In this document: one piece after another, positions 7,054 through 17,230 of the stretch | Layout of the letters: each line of letters starts with the position of its first letter | Position numbering within the stretch: position 1 is the first letter of the stretch | The notes under the pieces: model-generated | The model's input: the letters and a program-made list of their open reading frames with translations, nothing else | What the model was told of the DNA's origin: nothing | Databases searched by the model: none | Assembly: GCF_050219315.1 (NCBI RefSeq) | Contig: NZ_CP116939.1 | Location: forward strand, 1,178,001-1,242,000 | Reading direction: 5' to 3' | Source of the DNA: Megasphaera_A sueciensis | Lineage (GTDB): Bacteria; Bacillota; Negativicutes; Veillonellales; Megasphaeraceae | Length of the DNA stretch: 64,000 nucleotides | Translations under genes and position numbers: made by a program

Positions 7054-8553
7054 TTCAGTGAACGGAACATAGCACGTAGCTGCCCTTGTTCTAGAAATAC
7101 CGTCGCAAAAGTTTTAAAAAAGGCTGCTGAATTAAAGCTTTTCTGGCCCTTGGACGAAAACATGACAGATGTTGCACTTGAGAAAATATTGGTTTCTCAT
7201 CCAAAATCCAATGTTCAAAGGTGCCAACCTAATTTGTCCTACATCCACAAAGAACTGATGAAAAGCGGGGTAAACAAGAAACTCCTATGGACAGAATATA
7301 TGGAGACGTGCCGGCTAAGTGGTGAAGCGCCTCTCATGTACTCGCAGTTTTGCTACTACATTCAACAGGATGAACAAAAGCGTCGGGCCACCATGCATAT
7401 CAACCGCAAGCCTGGCGAACAGGTCGAAGTAGATTGGGCTGGAGATCCGGCTCACATTATGGATCCTGATACGGGTGAAGTTATAGACGCATATCTTTTT
7501 GTTGGTGTGATGACGTACAGCCAATACACGTATGTCGAAGCCTTTATCAATGAAAAGCAACAGGCTTGGATTACAGCTCATATCCATATGTTTGAGTTCT
7601 TCGGTGGTGTTGCTAAGATCCTTGTGCCAGATAATTGCAAAACAGCCGTTGTACATAACGGTGGTTGGTATAGTCAGCAGGTCAACACCATCTATCATGA
7701 GATGGCGGAGCATTATGGCACGGCTATTATTCCTGCCAGAGTGAAAGCTCCCAAGGATAAACCGAATGCTGAAGGTACAGTCGGCAAAATTTCTACATGG
7801 ATTACGGCGGCGCTTCGTAATGAGCAGTTCTTTTCTCTTGCTGAGATCAATCAATCAATCCGAGAAAAGCTGGCAGAGTTTAATGCCAGACTCTTTCAAA
7901 AGAAAGAAGGCAGCCGGCTGAGACTCTTCCACGACGAAGAATTGCCATTATTGGCACCTTTACCTGCTACCTCGTATGAACTAGCGGACTGGAAACAGTA
8001 CACCGTTCAATTTAATTATCACATATCTATCAGCGGAATGCTATACTCCGTCCCATATGAATATATAAAACGGAAGGTAGATGTGCGGATAACAGATAAA
8101 ATCATTGAGATTTTTTACAATCATAAACGAATTGCATCACATCGTCGGCTTTACGGACGTAAGGGGCAGTATAGTACCATTCTGGAACACATGCCAAAGG
8201 ATCATCAGCAATATTTGTCATGGAACGGCGACAGATTCCGCAAATGGGCTGAAAAAATCGGGCCCAATACGTATAAGGCAATAGATGCAATCCTTACCTC
8301 CCATCGTGTGGAACAACAGGCTTATCGAAGCTGTATGGGACTGTTGAAGCTCACGGAAAGATATTCTGGAATGCAGCTTGAAGTTGCTTGTCAAAAAGCT
8401 TTAAGCTATACGGTAAATCCGAGCTACAAGAGCATCAAAAATATCTTGTCAGCAAAAACGGATACGGATAAAACACCAGTTGAGTCAGCGTCTACGCGAA
8501 AGAACCATGGCATTACCAGAGGTTCTGCATACTACGGGAGGAAACAGCCATGA
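7054..8553 (+). pseudogene. istA: Main body of istA of IS-A, separated from its start
   Basis: The frame runs open from the insertion junction at 7054 (FSERNIARSCPCSRNTVAK) to the stop at 8551-8553. An internal ATG at 7150 would give 467 aa. It lacks the native start and first 15 codons, which are at 4413-4457. The DDE core is intact by eye: EQVEVDWAGDPAHI, KILVPDNCKTAV and PKDKPNAEGTVGKI. An N-terminally shortened protein could still be made from 7150 but would lack part of the HTH. It overlaps istB at 8550 by ATGA. Confidence 0.85.
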
Positions 8554-9326
8554 CGAATCAAAGTACAATAGATAAATTACTTGCAATGCGTCTTACTGCG
8601 ATGTCGGATGCTTTTCTTACTCAACAAAATGATCAAAAAATGAAGGAAATTCCATTTGAGGATCGGTTTGGTATGCTGGTGGACATTGAATACAGCAGTC
8701 GAAAAAATAATCGAAGGAAAAGGCTTATTAAAGGTGCTGGATTTGATCAGTCAGATGCCAGCATTATGGATATCAACTATAAATCTGGCCGCAAACTGAA
8801 TCGGGGTCTTATTGAAAGACTCGCAAATTGTGAATATATTACGGAACATCGAAATATTTTCATTACGGGTGCAACCGGTAGCGGCAAAACCTATATGGCC
8901 TGTGCATTCGGTATGGAAGCCTGTAAACAATATTACAAAACAAAATATGTCAGGTTGCCAGATTTTCTCATCGATATAGAAATCTCAAGGAATGATGGCA
9001 CTTATAAGAACGTTATGGCTAAATATGCCAATCCGGTGCTGCTTATTTTTGATGAATGGCTGCTCATGAAGCCGAGTGAGATGGAATGCAAAGATATTTT
9101 CGAACTTCTTCACCGGCGCCGCAAAAAATCTTCGACCATTTTCTGTTCTCAGTATAGAGACAACGACTGGTATGAGCAACTAGGAGGAGACGCCAGTCCA
9201 CTAGCCGACGCCATCCTTGATCGCATCGTACACGATGCATATAAAATCAATATCGAAAGTACAGATCCATCAAAGGATATTTCAATGCGTGAAGTATATG
9301 GATTGGATCAATCTTTAAGCGAATAA
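8550..9326 (+). CDS. istB: IS21-family helper ATPase IstB (outer element, 258 aa)
   Basis: This AAA+ ATPase has Walker A GATGSGKTYMACAFGMEAC and Walker B VLLIFDEWLL. It is clearly homologous to but diverged from the 6144-6923 copy (MTNQSTIDKLLAMRL against MLKQSTVDKLHDMRL at the N-terminus). The gene appears intact, but its istA is interrupted, so it may persist only as an orphan or act in trans. Confidence 0.92.
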   Translation: MTNQSTIDKLLAMRLTAMSDAFLTQQNDQKMKEIPFEDRFGMLVDIEYSSRKNNRRKRLIKGAGFDQSDASIMDINYKSGRKLNRGLIERLANCEYITEHRNIFITGATGSGKTYMACAFGMEACKQYYKTKYVRLPDFLIDIEISRNDGTYKNVMAKYANPVLLIFDEWLLMKPSEMECKDIFELLHRRRKKSSTIFCSQYRDNDWYEQLGGDASPLADAILDRIVHDAYKINIESTDPSKDISMREVYGLDQSLSE

Positions 9327-9477
9327 CTTTGGGGGATAGTGGCTCAACAGTTCCGGTCATGCGGCTCACGCCGCACCGGAACGCTGGCTCTATCCGATCA
9401 GTATATTCAACGCACAAAAAAGAAGCGCATCATAAAACAATTTCCAAATGGAATCACAAACTATGTCCCCTTTCCTA

Positions 9478-9715
9478 CAATTACATGTATATCGTTGAAC
9501 TGCCTCACCGGAAACGAAAGAAATCCGCTACCATCTTTTGCTCTCAGTATCAAAATAAACATGTAAAGCATTGCTTCAATCCATATACGCTCTGCATTGA
9601 AGGATATGAATTGGAACAATCTGTAAGCGAATACTTTTAGGGATAGTATCTCAACAATTCCGGACATGTAGCTCACGCCACATCGAAACGTTGGCTCTAT
9701 CCGACCAGTATATTC
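9478..9715 (+). pseudogene. istB: Internally deleted istB plus right end of a third IS21 element
   Basis: Codons reading ELPHRKRKKSATIFCSQYQNK match FELLHRRRKKSSTIFCSQYRDN of the adjacent istB. After a deletion, GYELEQSVSEYF matches the C-terminus VYGLDQSLSE. The following DNA to about 9715 repeats the right-end structure of IS-A (GATAGT...GGCTC...ATCCGA.CAGTATATTC) with substitutions. This is a decayed relative of IS-A lying directly next to it. Confidence 0.75.
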
Positions 9716-9779
9716 TCTATTATCAACTAATGCGACAAAAAAAGAGCGTCCCTGTTATCTTCTACTATAGTTTCTATAT

Positions 9780-11216
9780 TTAACTATTCACTAAAATTCT
9801 TTTTATCCTACTGATTACTTCAATAATAAACTTATCTTTTAAAAGAATTAAAACCATAATATATATAACAATTCCTGAAAAAATACTAATTAGTAAGTAA
9901 AGTACAGTGGGAATATTCTGAGGAATAAAATACAGTATAAAAAACATGATTGCACCAGCAAAAATATAATTTTTCATACTCAAAAAATATTGGCGAAAGG
10001 GTAATTCCTTTCGTGTCACCCAAAACTGATAACCAAATACTCCAATTTCCGCAATAACAGAAGCTATTGTTGATCCAAGTGATGCATAGGCTGGAATAAG
10101 TACTATATTAAAAAAAACGTTGATTATAGCACCTATTGTCACTGAAATAGTCAACAAATGTTCTCTTCCAATGGGTATCAAATACTGACTTCCTAAAATA
10201 TTACTTAATCCAATCGCTAACAAAAGAAAACTAAAAATTTTTAATAATGGAATTACCTGGTCAAATCCATTTCCAAAAAAGAATGGGACAAATATGTTAG
10301 CCACTAAAAAAATTCCAAAAATCATAGGAATAGCCAAACACCCTACAATGTGAAAACTATATCGCAAATTTCGTAAAATACCTTCATAATTTTTATTAGC
10401 ATATAAAAAAGATATTTGAGGAGACATAACAGTCCCCAAAGAAGTTACAATTGTTAATAAGACTAAAACCAGTTTATGTGCCTGATCATAAAACCCAACT
10501 TCCATCGGCGAATTACTTAATACACCAAGTATCGTCTTATCCATAACCAAGTAAATCGTCATTGCAATTTGAGGAATAAATAATCGAAAAGAACCTACTA
10601 CATGCTTCCAACAATGAATATCTATAAAATGAACTTTGCAAATGTATGTTGTTAATAAAGGGAGCATGGATGCTGTGCTTAAAAAATCCGCAAATGTCAT
10701 ACACAAAACATAGATCACAAAATCATTAGATGTTTTAACAAATAAAAATATAGATATAGTAGCTAGTGTCCTTATAAAAATATTTCGTACTGCTAACACT
10801 CTAAAATTTTCAATACCTTGAAAAAACCAATCCACATTACAAGAAACAGTAACAATCTCCATAGCAAGAATAACATATAAAAATATATTAGAAAAACAAA
10901 AAAATATGAATACAAGATACATAAACAACACAATCGTTGATAACACTAATTTGACAATAAACAACCCCCAAAAGGTTGCACTTAGTGTATATATATCCTG
11001 ATTACGAACATAAGCTATCGTTCGTTGTCCATAATTATTCATTCCTAAAAACGCAATCATCGTAAAATAAGTTACAACAGATAATGCAAATGCATATTTT
11101 CCTAGCCCTTCGGCACCAATGACTCTTGACAAATAAGGGATAGTAATTATTGGTAAAATCAAACTATATACTTGAAAAATCATGTTATAAAAATAATTTT
11201 TAGATATACTCGCCAT
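9780..11216 (-). CDS. wzx: Wzx-type polysaccharide flippase (478 aa)
   Basis: The product has about 12-14 hydrophobic helices and the layout of MOP-superfamily polysaccharide transporters. The start ISKNYFYNMIFQVYSLILPIITIPYLSRVIGAEGLGKYAF is characteristic of RfbX/Wzx proteins (quoted in outline only: NYFYN, PYLSRVIG and GLGKYAF are the family landmarks). It would flip the undecaprenyl-PP-linked repeat unit to the periplasmic face for Wzy. The ATG at 11216 is used; a GTG three codons upstream is possible. It is the last gene of the polysaccharide locus, next to the IS21 nest. Codon use is very AT-rich, like its neighbours up to about 18.5 kb. Confidence 0.88.
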   Translation of the reverse strand: MASISKNYFYNMIFQVYSLILPIITIPYLSRVIGAEGLGKYAFALSVVTYFTMIAFLGMNNYGQRTIAYVRNQDIYTLSATFWGLFIVKLVLSTIVLFMYLVFIFFCFSNIFLYVILAMEIVTVSCNVDWFFQGIENFRVLAVRNIFIRTLATISIFLFVKTSNDFVIYVLCMTFADFLSTASMLPLLTTYICKVHFIDIHCWKHVVGSFRLFIPQIAMTIYLVMDKTILGVLSNSPMEVGFYDQAHKLVLVLLTIVTSLGTVMSPQISFLYANKNYEGILRNLRYSFHIVGCLAIPMIFGIFLVANIFVPFFFGNGFDQVIPLLKIFSFLLLAIGLSNILGSQYLIPIGREHLLTISVTIGAIINVFFNIVLIPAYASLGSTIASVIAEIGVFGYQFWVTRKELPFRQYFLSMKNYIFAGAIMFFILYFIPQNIPTVLYLLISIFSGIVIYIMVLILLKDKFIIEVISRIKRILVNS

Positions 11217-11347
11217 ATCAATCACTCATAATCAATAATTATTGCACTTTACTTTTATAAAATCAAAACTTTTCTCTGCATCATTATTGATAAAATCCTT
11301 TATTTTATAATATTTTAAAATTCATTTATCAAAATAATTACATCATA

Positions 11348-12448
11348 TTAAGATAACTCTTTTTCCGTAAGATGTAATGCCGATTGTATTACTTTATCCA
11401 TATCATAATATTTGTATTCTCCCAGCCGTCCTCCAAATATAACATTTTTTTCTTGTTTAGCTTTTATCAAATATTGTTGATAAAGATTTTGATTTTTCTC
11501 ATCGTTTATTGGATAATACGCTTCATCACCACGTTTCCAAAACACAGGATACTCTTTGGTAATATAAGTAACCGATTGTGTGCCAAATTCAAAATGCTTA
11601 TGTTCAATAATCCGTGTATACGGTGTTTCAGCATCAGTATAATTAACAGCTGCTACTCCCTGATAATTATCTATATTATATTTCTCCGTCTCAAAACGAA
11701 GACCGCGATATTCCAGTTCGCCCAAACAATAATGAAAGTACTCATCTATCGTTCCTGTATAAATCACTTTATCTGCTATATCTCTCCATGCTTCTTGATT
11801 TGTATTAAAATCACAATTTAACCGAACGTCTATACCTTCCAACAAATGATTAATTAACACATTATATCCCCCAATGGGAACTCCTTGATATCGATCATTA
11901 AAATAATTATTATCATACGTATAGCGGACTGGTAATCGTTTAATAATAAAGGCAGGTAACTCAGTACATTTCCTTCCCCACTGTTTTTCTGTATATCCTT
12001 TAATTAATTTTTCATAAATATCTGTACCAACAAGATGAATTGCCTGTTCTTCCAAATTTTGAGGTTCATGAGTAATTAAAGCTCTTTGCTTTGCAATTTT
12101 TCTCTTAGCTTCCCTAGGTGTTATAACCCCCCACATTTCATGAAATGTATTCATATTAAAAGGAAGATTATACAGTTCCCCCTTATAGTTAGCTATCGGG
12201 CTATTTATATACTGATTAAATACAACAAATTGGTTTACATATTCCCAAATATCGGGTGCATTAGTATGAAAAATATGTCCCCCATAAAAATGAATGTTAA
12301 TGTCGTCTCTATTTTGGCAATATACATTTCCACCTAAATGATTCCTTCGCTCAATAACGAGACATCGTTTCCCTTTATTATTAGCCTCGTGTGCAAATAC
12401 AGAGCCAAATAAACCACTGCCAACTATTAGATAATCATAAATACTCAT
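11348..12448 (-). CDS. glf: UDP-galactopyranose mutase (366 aa)
   Basis: This FAD enzyme converts UDP-galactopyranose to UDP-galactofuranose. The N-terminal FAD motif GSGLFGSVFAHEAN and the following ERRNHLGGN segment are typical. The substrate-side motifs FHTNAPDIWEYV and TEKQWGRKC, and the C-terminal GGRLGEYKYYDMDKVI, also match the family. The start is placed at the ATG at 12448, with AGGAG 9 bases upstream, rather than the longer in-frame start. Its presence predicts galactofuranose in the exported polysaccharide. Confidence 0.93.
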   Translation of the reverse strand: MSIYDYLIVGSGLFGSVFAHEANNKGKRCLVIERRNHLGGNVYCQNRDDINIHFYGGHIFHTNAPDIWEYVNQFVVFNQYINSPIANYKGELYNLPFNMNTFHEMWGVITPREAKRKIAKQRALITHEPQNLEEQAIHLVGTDIYEKLIKGYTEKQWGRKCTELPAFIIKRLPVRYTYDNNYFNDRYQGVPIGGYNVLINHLLEGIDVRLNCDFNTNQEAWRDIADKVIYTGTIDEYFHYCLGELEYRGLRFETEKYNIDNYQGVAAVNYTDAETPYTRIIEHKHFEFGTQSVTYITKEYPVFWKRGDEAYYPINDEKNQNLYQQYLIKAKQEKNVIFGGRLGEYKYYDMDKVIQSALHLTEKELS

Positions 12449-12591
12449 CTTTTCATCTCCTGAATAAAACAAATATATTATCTCTAGAATTTTGTTGAAT
12501 AAATTATCAAATCAAAAATTTATCTTTTAACATTCATAAAATTTCTTATAAATCATAATTCTATTATAAATAAAAAATAAAGCCAAAATAA

Positions 12592-13584
12592 CTACCATCT
12601 TAATTTTCTTAAACCATCATATATCATGAATCCATATTTCACTTTATGCATAACAAGAAAATATAAAAATTGATATTTTTTATTTAAATAAGTAAAACCA
12701 TATAATTGATAACAACATTTAAATTCTTCTGAAATTTTAGAAACATATTTCATTTTTTCATTAATATCATATATTTTTAAAACATTTCCTATCAAAATTT
12801 TTATTTTTCTTTTTTTATAAATATCTAATACTTTTCTTTCAATACTAGGATTATTATTTAAAAATTTTTCAATTTCTAAAAATTCAATATGATTAGACAT
12901 CACTTTTTTCATACTAACAGACTTCACCGATGACTGGGGATTATCTTGTCTGTAGTATAAATATCTGTTTGAAGTAAAATAAATTGGACCTGATTTTGAT
13001 AATGCTTTAAAATTAAAAGAAGTATCTTGGTAAGAAGCTCCTGGAGTAGTTAAAAAACATATATTTTCACTTCTTAAAAAAGAAGATTTATAAATAGAAT
13101 CCCAAATAGTAGCTCCTATCATAAAAATATCAGTATTAATTAATGGATCGATGATTTTATTTCTCGGCACAGAAAAAGGCATATCATCAAACGGGAAAAC
13201 ATTTTTGTTATCCCAGTATAAATAATGCAATGACTTTACAATATTAACATTAAATTTTTTCGCGAATCCATAAAGTTCTTCAAACATATTTGATGCAGCA
13301 AAATCATCAGATTCAACAATTCCAATATACTCTCCCTGTGCAATATTTAACCCTTTATTTAAAGTATCTCCGTATCCAGAGTTTTTTTTATGAACAACAA
13401 CAAATCTTTTATCATTATCTGCATATTTATCTAGTATATTAGAACAAGAATCCGTAGATCCATCATCCAAACAAATAAACTCGATTTCTTTCAACGTCTG
13501 TTGTTTCAAACTATCCAAACATTCAGGCAAATATTTTTCAACATTATAAATTGGTACCAAAACAGATACTTTAACATTACTCAT
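12592..13584 (-). CDS. Family 2 glycosyltransferase (330 aa)
   Basis: The N-terminal GT-A fold is clear: VSVLVPIYNVEKYLPECLDSL, then LDDGSTDSCSNIL and a DXD-like ESDDF (residues about 92-96). It is an inverting, cytoplasmic-face transferase. The acceptor and donor cannot be told from sequence. The C-terminal 100 residues are lysine-rich, with hydrophobic patches near the end that may associate with the membrane. It lies 9 bp downstream of the CgeB-like transferase gene. Confidence 0.88.
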   Translation of the reverse strand: MSNVKVSVLVPIYNVEKYLPECLDSLKQQTLKEIEFICLDDGSTDSCSNILDKYADNDKRFVVVHKKNSGYGDTLNKGLNIAQGEYIGIVESDDFAASNMFEELYGFAKKFNVNIVKSLHYLYWDNKNVFPFDDMPFSVPRNKIIDPLINTDIFMIGATIWDSIYKSSFLRSENICFLTTPGASYQDTSFNFKALSKSGPIYFTSNRYLYYRQDNPQSSVKSVSMKKVMSNHIEFLEIEKFLNNNPSIERKVLDIYKKRKIKILIGNVLKIYDINEKMKYVSKISEEFKCCYQLYGFTYLNKKYQFLYFLVMHKVKYGFMIYDGLRKLRW

Positions 13585-13593
13585 AATACAACC

Positions 13594-14673
13594 TCATTTC
13601 AAAATTCTATAATCGAATCGATCTTCATCTATAATATTTTCTTTAAAAGTCATATTAATAAGTCTCGTTAATCTTTTCTGATAGTCATGATCTTTCCATG
13701 CTCGTATCTTACCTGCATTAGCAATTTTATTTCTCTCATCATTATGACCTAAATAATATCGAACTTTCTGAATCATTTCATCCATTGTACGATAAGTAAC
13801 AATTTCACGATCACATACAAATAAATCACCAATCGCTTTTTTATGCTGTGCAATCTGAAATCCTCCTGCGCCTGCATATTCAAAGGTTCGTACATTTACA
13901 CCATATATTTCTGGAGGATCTATTGTATTTAAAGAAATTTTAGCATATTTAATTGCGTCAGCTTTATCATGATTGGATAGAAACTTATTAGTATGATATT
14001 GAATAACTTTAGAAGTATTAAGCCACCACGTTCCACGATTACCATAAATTTTAAGATCAAAATCAGTAAGTCGTTCTAATAAAGGAAGCCTAGCTGAATG
14101 TAATGAACCAATCATAACTATATCGCAACGATATTTATCTTTTAACACATTTTCATTGTGATAATCACATGTAGGCGTGTGTCTAAGTTTGCTAAAGGCT
14201 TCTGGTAAATAGAATACATTTAATTTATAAATATCATGCAAATATTTTACAATATATGGTTCTTTATAAAATAGAGCGTCATAACCAGCAATTATGGCAA
14301 GCCCACGTTGATAATTACTAATAGCATCAGGAAACCATAGAATTATTTTTCCTCCAGTTATTTTTCTAATTAACTCAATTTCATCAGGCAGAAAATAATC
14401 ATATGTGCATATTACTAGATCACATTTTATATGTTTTAACGCAACAAAAATATGTTTTAATGAAAAACGTCTTAATCTCGGAGACGCAAATAGCATCTTT
14501 CTTTTGATTTTATTAATAACTTTATCAATAGGAGTTACTCGATACATCATCACATTCTTATCATTCGAGAAAGGAATACAGGCAACTACTTCATGCCCCA
14601 TAGCTTCTAAATTTTCTTTGATATGAAACCCAAAGGCTTCTATTCCAAATTGTCCAATGATTACAATTTTCAT
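13594..14673 (-). CDS. CgeB-like glycosyltransferase (359 aa)
   Basis: The product begins MKIVIIGQFGIEAFGFHIKE and ends with the GT1/GT4-type signature NVRTFEYAGAGGFQIAQ, then a DRE(I/V) and a C-terminal helix around KIRAWKDHDYQKR. This pattern occurs in the CgeB/'glycosyltransferase 1_2' group with a GT-B fold. It probably adds one sugar of the repeat unit; specificity is unknown. It overlaps the upstream wzy gene by ATGA, so the two are likely translationally coupled. Confidence 0.78.
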   Translation of the reverse strand: MKIVIIGQFGIEAFGFHIKENLEAMGHEVVACIPFSNDKNVMMYRVTPIDKVINKIKRKMLFASPRLRRFSLKHIFVALKHIKCDLVICTYDYFLPDEIELIRKITGGKIILWFPDAISNYQRGLAIIAGYDALFYKEPYIVKYLHDIYKLNVFYLPEAFSKLRHTPTCDYHNENVLKDKYRCDIVMIGSLHSARLPLLERLTDFDLKIYGNRGTWWLNTSKVIQYHTNKFLSNHDKADAIKYAKISLNTIDPPEIYGVNVRTFEYAGAGGFQIAQHKKAIGDLFVCDREIVTYRTMDEMIQKVRYYLGHNDERNKIANAGKIRAWKDHDYQKRLTRLINMTFKENIIDEDRFDYRILK

Positions 14674-16019
14674 CTCTCACTCCTTATGGCTAACTTATAA
14701 AAAACATATAACAAAATCATAGTTAACATTCCATTTCGTATTTCCGGGAAAAAATCGAGCCATTCAAGTTCTATGGTAGTAAATAATTGTATAAATGAAA
14801 TTTTAGCAAAAGGTGAATATGGCCCCATTTTACTTAATTCAATATCCAATGCATTAAGTAAAAAAATAATAAAAGGAAGTATGGTAATAAAACCAACAAT
14901 TCCAAAATTTTCAGTCCCCATAGAAAAATACGTATCTGCATAATCTACATCAGTACTTAAATTGGCTTGACTAAGAATCCTATCTTTAGAAAAAGTCATA
15001 TCATTTACATTTTTCTCGCCTATAATAATTGATGGAATTGCAACTATAATTCCACTTTGAATCGTTCCTAAAGAAAATTCCCCCCAATCTCTATTATGGA
15101 TAAGTGCTAAAGGATAATCAGACAATTCAAATCTATATGATAAATCATCAACTATTGCCGCATTATCACCTGAATATCTTCCTGAAACATTAAATGCTAA
15201 TAGACTTACTAAAATTATAATCCCTGGAAGTATAATTAAAAGCTTTGTAAATTTAATAAGATTAATTTTCCTAAACAAAAGAAACAGAAAAAATAAAATC
15301 AACATTTCGTGAAAAAAAATATATCGAGAACCACTTAGTGAGCTTTCCGCCAACGTAATTCCCATTAAAAAAAATATTGGAATTTTTGAAATAAAAGATT
15401 TTTTTTCAAATTGAGCAACAGCCAAAACTGAAAGAATAATATATAAAAAATCATTAGCAAATAAGATAATTTGATCATACATCGTTAATTCGATAGTAGG
15501 CTGTAAATAAGGAGATATGTAATTATTGGAATATTTCGCATAAGTTGTATAAATTAATAATATTATACATATCATTAACCAAGTTTTACTGATCTTATAT
15601 TTCATCGGTGTCTTTATTGCTTTTGTATTTTTATAAGCAAGCCATGGCATTAATTCAACACTACCCAATATAAGAAATCCTGTAAATATAGAAAACAAAA
15701 AGCGATATAAATTATCTTGCACAAAATAAAAATATGGGGGTGAAGTAAAATATTTCACACAGCTTAGTTCATAATAAATAGCAAACATTAATAATGTAAT
15801 TAAAATCAATGGAAAGTCGTTCTCAGCATAATAATGCAATATTTTTTTCCATGTTTTTATTATTATATATACAGAAAAACATCCATGTACTATAGCATAC
15901 AATAAATCATCTATATTCGCAGACGACAGTGAATACAAATATATTATGTAAATAAAAACAGATAGCTCGAAAAAAACAGTATTATATATCCCTATGCCCA
16001 TTTTTGTTTTTTTTAGCAT
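14670..16019 (-). CDS. wzy: Wzy-like polysaccharide polymerase (449 aa)
   Basis: About 10-12 transmembrane helices, no soluble domain and a large periplasmic loop (residues about 300-370, after NVSGRYSGDNAAIVDD) fit O-antigen/capsule polymerases. The assignment is by topology and context, since Wzy sequences are poorly conserved. The ATG at 16019 is preferred to an upstream in-frame start because GAAGG lies 6 bases before it and it avoids overlapping the next gene. It would join flipped repeat units in the periplasm. Confidence 0.7.
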   Translation of the reverse strand: MLKKTKMGIGIYNTVFFELSVFIYIIYLYSLSSANIDDLLYAIVHGCFSVYIIIKTWKKILHYYAENDFPLILITLLMFAIYYELSCVKYFTSPPYFYFVQDNLYRFLFSIFTGFLILGSVELMPWLAYKNTKAIKTPMKYKISKTWLMICIILLIYTTYAKYSNNYISPYLQPTIELTMYDQIILFANDFLYIILSVLAVAQFEKKSFISKIPIFFLMGITLAESSLSGSRYIFFHEMLILFFLFLLFRKINLIKFTKLLIILPGIIILVSLLAFNVSGRYSGDNAAIVDDLSYRFELSDYPLALIHNRDWGEFSLGTIQSGIIVAIPSIIIGEKNVNDMTFSKDRILSQANLSTDVDYADTYFSMGTENFGIVGFITILPFIIFLLNALDIELSKMGPYSPFAKISFIQLFTTIELEWLDFFPEIRNGMLTMILLYVFYKLAIRSER

Positions 16020-16035
16020 ATTTACCTTCTTTCTT

Positions 16036-17187
16036 TCATATTTGCCGAATGGCTTGCCATACTTCATTTATTGTTATAGCCTGCATACATTTAGCAGGAT
16101 ATCCATACTTGCATTTTTTTTTAAGACAAGGAGAACATGACAAATTTTTTCTAATTGCAAGAGTATTCATCCCATAAGCCACCCACTTGTTTGGAAAATC
16201 ATAAGCAGTACAAAGTTCTATACACTTAGTATTCATAGCCGCCGCCATATGAGCAGTCCCAGTATCAATGGATAGCAAGAATAATATCTTCGTCATGAAA
16301 TAAAAGCTTTGTTGGATAGAAAATTTTCCACAAAAATTCAATACATGAAGAGACATACTATCTTGCATAATTTGATTTCCGTTCTCCACTTCACCTAATC
16401 CACCAATGAGAATTACTTTATGATGATCAGAAATGTTACCCCACCGACGAACAATTTCAGAAAAATTCTCATTGGCCCAACATTGTGCTTCACCTTTCCC
16501 AGCAAAAGAAATAGCCATAATCTTGTCATTACTGTTTATTCCACTTTCTTTTAAAACATGATTTACAAAACATTTATCACGTTTTGTAATATGGATCTCA
16601 AATTGGGGAATATTTTTACATTTAAACGGCAAATTACTTAAATTCCGCTCCACTTCATTGGGAAAATGACAAAATTTAGTTTGTGCCTGTGGAAAAATCC
16701 GTACTGTATTAATACGAAATCCAGTAGCATTTCTAATACCACAAAACCTAAAAAAGACAGCATCCCTCAACACTCGCTTTATATCGCCACTTTCATTAGA
16801 CAAATAAAATAATTTATCAAAATTTTCGGCTTTAACTTTTTTCTTGAAGCAATTTATTTTCGAAAGTGAGTTAATGTCATTATGATAATAAAGCATTATT
16901 TTATTAATACATGAAACTCCACATAAAACGTCTGCTGCCCCAATAGAATTTAGTGACCCTGGCGAAGAAAGAAGTACTATTTGAGCATCTGGATAATAAT
17001 TTTTTATAGCATATAATGTTGGAATAATACATATTAAATCCCCAATATTTCCTACTTTGTATATGCATATGCGTAAAATATTCTGTTCTTTTGATGTAAA
17101 AAGAACAGATGTAATTATGTAAATTACTGCATTACTGAATAATAAAATGCCATGTGCAATATTTGCCTTTATTTTGTCAAATATCAT
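16036..17187 (-). CDS. Family 9 glycosyltransferase, heptosyltransferase-like (383 aa)
   Basis: The GT9 hallmark at the start (RICIYKVGNIGDLICIIP) and the C-terminal nucleotide-binding segment (LSIDTGTAHMAAAMN) are clear. The end holds a cysteine cluster (CSPCLKKKCKYG.. KCM) often seen in this family. Members transfer heptose or other sugars in LPS core synthesis. Finding it inside the variable polysaccharide locus suggests either a core-attached O-antigen or use of the fold for another sugar. A decayed second copy of its 3' end follows at 17231-17420, upstream of this gene in transcription order. Confidence 0.82.
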   Translation of the reverse strand: MIFDKIKANIAHGILLFSNAVIYIITSVLFTSKEQNILRICIYKVGNIGDLICIIPTLYAIKNYYPDAQIVLLSSPGSLNSIGAADVLCGVSCINKIMLYYHNDINSLSKINCFKKKVKAENFDKLFYLSNESGDIKRVLRDAVFFRFCGIRNATGFRINTVRIFPQAQTKFCHFPNEVERNLSNLPFKCKNIPQFEIHITKRDKCFVNHVLKESGINSNDKIMAISFAGKGEAQCWANENFSEIVRRWGNISDHHKVILIGGLGEVENGNQIMQDSMSLHVLNFCGKFSIQQSFYFMTKILFLLSIDTGTAHMAAAMNTKCIELCTAYDFPNKWVAYGMNTLAIRKNLSCSPCLKKKCKYGYPAKCMQAITINEVWQAIRQI

Positions 17188-17230
17188 TTCAATCCCCCAT
17201 ATATTCTCATAACTTGACTTAAATATACAA

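Larger units (their letters stand above)
4271..9408 (+). mobile_element. Outer IS21-family element (IS-A), interrupted by a second IS21 element
   Basis: The element carries istA (split into 4413-4457 and 7054-8553) and istB (8550-9326). At its left end are two copies of a TGAGCCACCTGTCCG...GTGAGCCA unit (about 4275-4350), and at its right end related GGCTCA-containing repeats (about 9350-9400), as expected for the multiple transposase sites of IS21 termini. The exact tips and target duplication could not be fixed: the left boundary is near 4271 and the right near 9408, the point up to which the end matches a second copy at 9640-9715. Without the inserted element it would be about 2.55 kb. Confidence 0.75.

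Noticed and set aside
9329..9640. Intact 103-aa protein after istB
   Set aside because: Its C-terminal half is a deleted istB remnant and its N-terminal half is IS end sequence, so it is not a genuine gene.
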